A stretch of 7,658 nucleotides of DNA from Pseudomonadales bacterium (lineage in GTDB: Bacteria; Pseudomonadota; Gammaproteobacteria; Pseudomonadales; Pseudohongiellaceae). The stretch spans positions 1 through 7,658 of the forward strand of contig JAKSCP010000288.1 of NCBI GenBank assembly GCA_022360535.1, in the 5' to 3' direction. This document shows, in pieces, positions 6,794 through 7,658 of the stretch. Position numbers and translations under genes: made by a program. Position 1 is the stretch's first letter. Each line of letters starts with the position of its first letter. The notes under the pieces were generated by a model. It saw only the letters and a program-made list of their open reading frames with translations. It was not told where the DNA came from and ran no database searches.

Positions 6794-6797
6794 TCCT
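6794..6797 (-). promoter_or_regulatory. Ribosome binding site deciding the GTG start of the tctC-like gene
   Basis: On the minus strand, AGGA is embedded in the stop codon context of the ligase gene (TAGGAT) and lies 10 bases before GTG 6783. There is no in-frame ATG nearby that keeps the signal peptide complete, so the GTG start is preferred. Confidence 0.5.
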
Positions 6798-7658
6798 AGC
6801 CGTTATATGAGGGGGCACAGTCAGGTGGGAGTAGGCTGATGGCACCCTGCAGTTCAGCATTATCTTCCGCGGTGGCTTGATCAACGCCAAGCACTTGCAC
6901 GGAATCGAATCGATTTGACATGAAACCATAGCGCACGATTTCACTAGCATGATAAACGCAGAGTGCGCTTGCCACATCGGAGTTCAGCAGCACTGACTTC
7001 GCCGCGTTGTGACTGTTTTCGAAAGCTGCTGCAAATCGTTCTTCATTAACGAATACACCGGCTTTGCATGACAGTCCGTTGCAATGCAATTGCGCCTGTA
7101 TTTCCTGCAGCGCGCTGAGCTCCGGCATTTCATCTGTCGCCAACACAAGCAAATGGACCGGAATACGACCTGCATTGGGAACCAGCTGGTGGAGGATGTC
7201 CTGGTACAAGTGAGGTGAGTCAGTTGCTCCAAGTGTCGGCTGCGCATTCACCTCGCAGATTGCTGCCTTTTGTTGCATCCAACTCTCGGTAATATCGGAG
7301 ATGATCAAATCAATACCAGCGAAATCGAGCCGTAAGGCCTTGGCAGTTGCCACTGCCAGCCTGAGATTGTCCGGGTGCACATCTGATGCAGTCAGTTTAT
7401 TGGTGGAACCCCCGGAGCTGGCATTGTCCCGGCTGCGTAGTCGGATGAAGCGGTCTTTTTCCGGAATGCTGTCAGGGGTAAGTCGTTGCTGGTCGAGAAA
7501 AGACTGCGCTTCTTCATCTATATCCAGTACCAACTTGCCTTGTCTCTGACTCAAGTACTGGTGGCGTCTTGATTGCTGCGCAATTTTCACCAGCTCAGTA
7601 ACAGTATGAATGCCGGTGCCAGTGACCCCACCTGGTTGTCTTTGCACAATTCGTATGA
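6796..7658 (-). CDS. CphA-like ATP-grasp ligase with vestigial Mur-ligase tail, partial (N-terminus beyond window end)
   Basis: The frame is open through the right edge; GTG 7647 is internal, since the codons before it (IRI) continue the domain. Numbered from V1 at 7647, the visible part matches the second half of the cyanophycin-synthetase ATP-grasp domain. It has VTGTGIHTVTELV (8-20, CphA VTGDG-ST--LV), TPDSIPEKDRFIRLR (57-71), DNASSGGSTNKLT (74-86), DVHPDN (89-94), RLDFAGIDLIISDI (106-119) and the metal-binding ICEVNAQP (130-137, E132 and N134). In CphA this is followed by a Mur-ligase domain. Here residues 160-256 keep its outline (GRIPVHLLVLA, then FDSVQVLGVD), but the P-loop GTNGKTT is replaced by ATDEMPE, and the protein ends at 283. 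ATP-grasp ligases form amide bonds through an acyl-phosphate, so this one is probably active while the tail is not an ATPase. GshF carries a similar ATP-grasp region but no Mur-like tail. It is the most upstream gene seen of the tctC-tctAB operon. Substrate unknown. Confidence 0.85.
   Translation of the reverse strand, partial: IRIVQRQPGGVTGTGIHTVTELVKIAQQSRRHQYLSQRQGKLVLDIDEEAQSFLDQQRLTPDSIPEKDRFIRLRSRDNASSGGSTNKLTASDVHPDNLRLAVATAKALRLDFAGIDLIISDITESWMQQKAAICEVNAQPTLGATDSPHLYQDILHQLVPNAGRIPVHLLVLATDEMPELSALQEIQAQLHCNGLSCKAGVFVNEERFAAAFENSHNAAKSVLLNSDVASALCVYHASEIVRYGFMSNRFDSVQVLGVDQATAEDNAELQGAISLLPPDCAPSYNG

Noticed and set aside
6784..6798. The ligase and tctC-like genes are in the same frame, separated only by one TAG and four sense codons, suggesting a readthrough fusion.
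   Set aside because: The downstream protein starts with a proper signal peptide and has its own AGGA ribosome site; a fusion would bury the signal peptide inside a cytoplasmic ligase.
6796..7647. Treating the ligase as a complete 283-residue gene starting at GTG 7647.
   Set aside because: The frame stays open to the window edge, and the residues around the GTG belong to the middle of the ATP-grasp domain, so the true start is outside.

Overview
This 7.66-kb window is dense bacterial chromosome with G+C near 50% judged by eye. Gene content suggests a proteobacterium, most likely a free-living gammaproteobacterium. That rests on an AzoR resembling E. coli AzoR, a LysR regulator transcribed away from it, a pirin, and a tripartite tricarboxylate transporter (TTT). 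I see no mobile element, CRISPR array, rRNA or tRNA.

Layout: (1) 1-310, minus strand, the first ~103 codons of a secreted Gly/Tyr/Arg/Phe-rich protein cut by the window edge. (2) 437-1339, minus strand, a LysR-type regulator. Its gene is divergent from (3) a plus-strand operon at 1460-3826: FMN-dependent NADH azoreductase/quinone reductase (azoR), a two-cupin pirin, and a SAM-methyltransferase-like protein. The junctions are an ATGA overlap and a 1-bp gap. The lysR-azoR spacer holds a near-perfect LysR box. It lies on the predicted lysR -10 and touches the lysR start codon, and lysR has no Shine-Dalgarno sequence. (4) 3816-7658, minus strand, a three-gene operon read from the right edge: the 3' part of a cyanophycin-synthetase-like ATP-grasp ligase, a TctC-like periplasmic binding protein, and a 647-residue membrane protein joining TctA to a C-terminal TctB-like domain. 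The two operons converge and overlap by 11 bp at their stop codons.

The plus-strand operon looks like a response to electrophilic or redox-active aromatics such as quinones or flavonoids: two-electron reduction by AzoR, a pirin with an intact metal site, and possible methylation, under LysR control. This is inference from families and context.

The minus-strand operon is the most unusual part. The ATP-grasp region has the signature of the CphA ligase domain, but what follows is a short remnant of the Mur-ligase domain without its P-loop, and the protein then stops. It appears to be a single-activity amide ligase of CphA descent, co-transcribed with a complete carboxylate uptake system. One possibility is that an imported or scavenged carboxylate or amino acid is conjugated or polymerised. 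The substrate and product cannot be read from the sequence.
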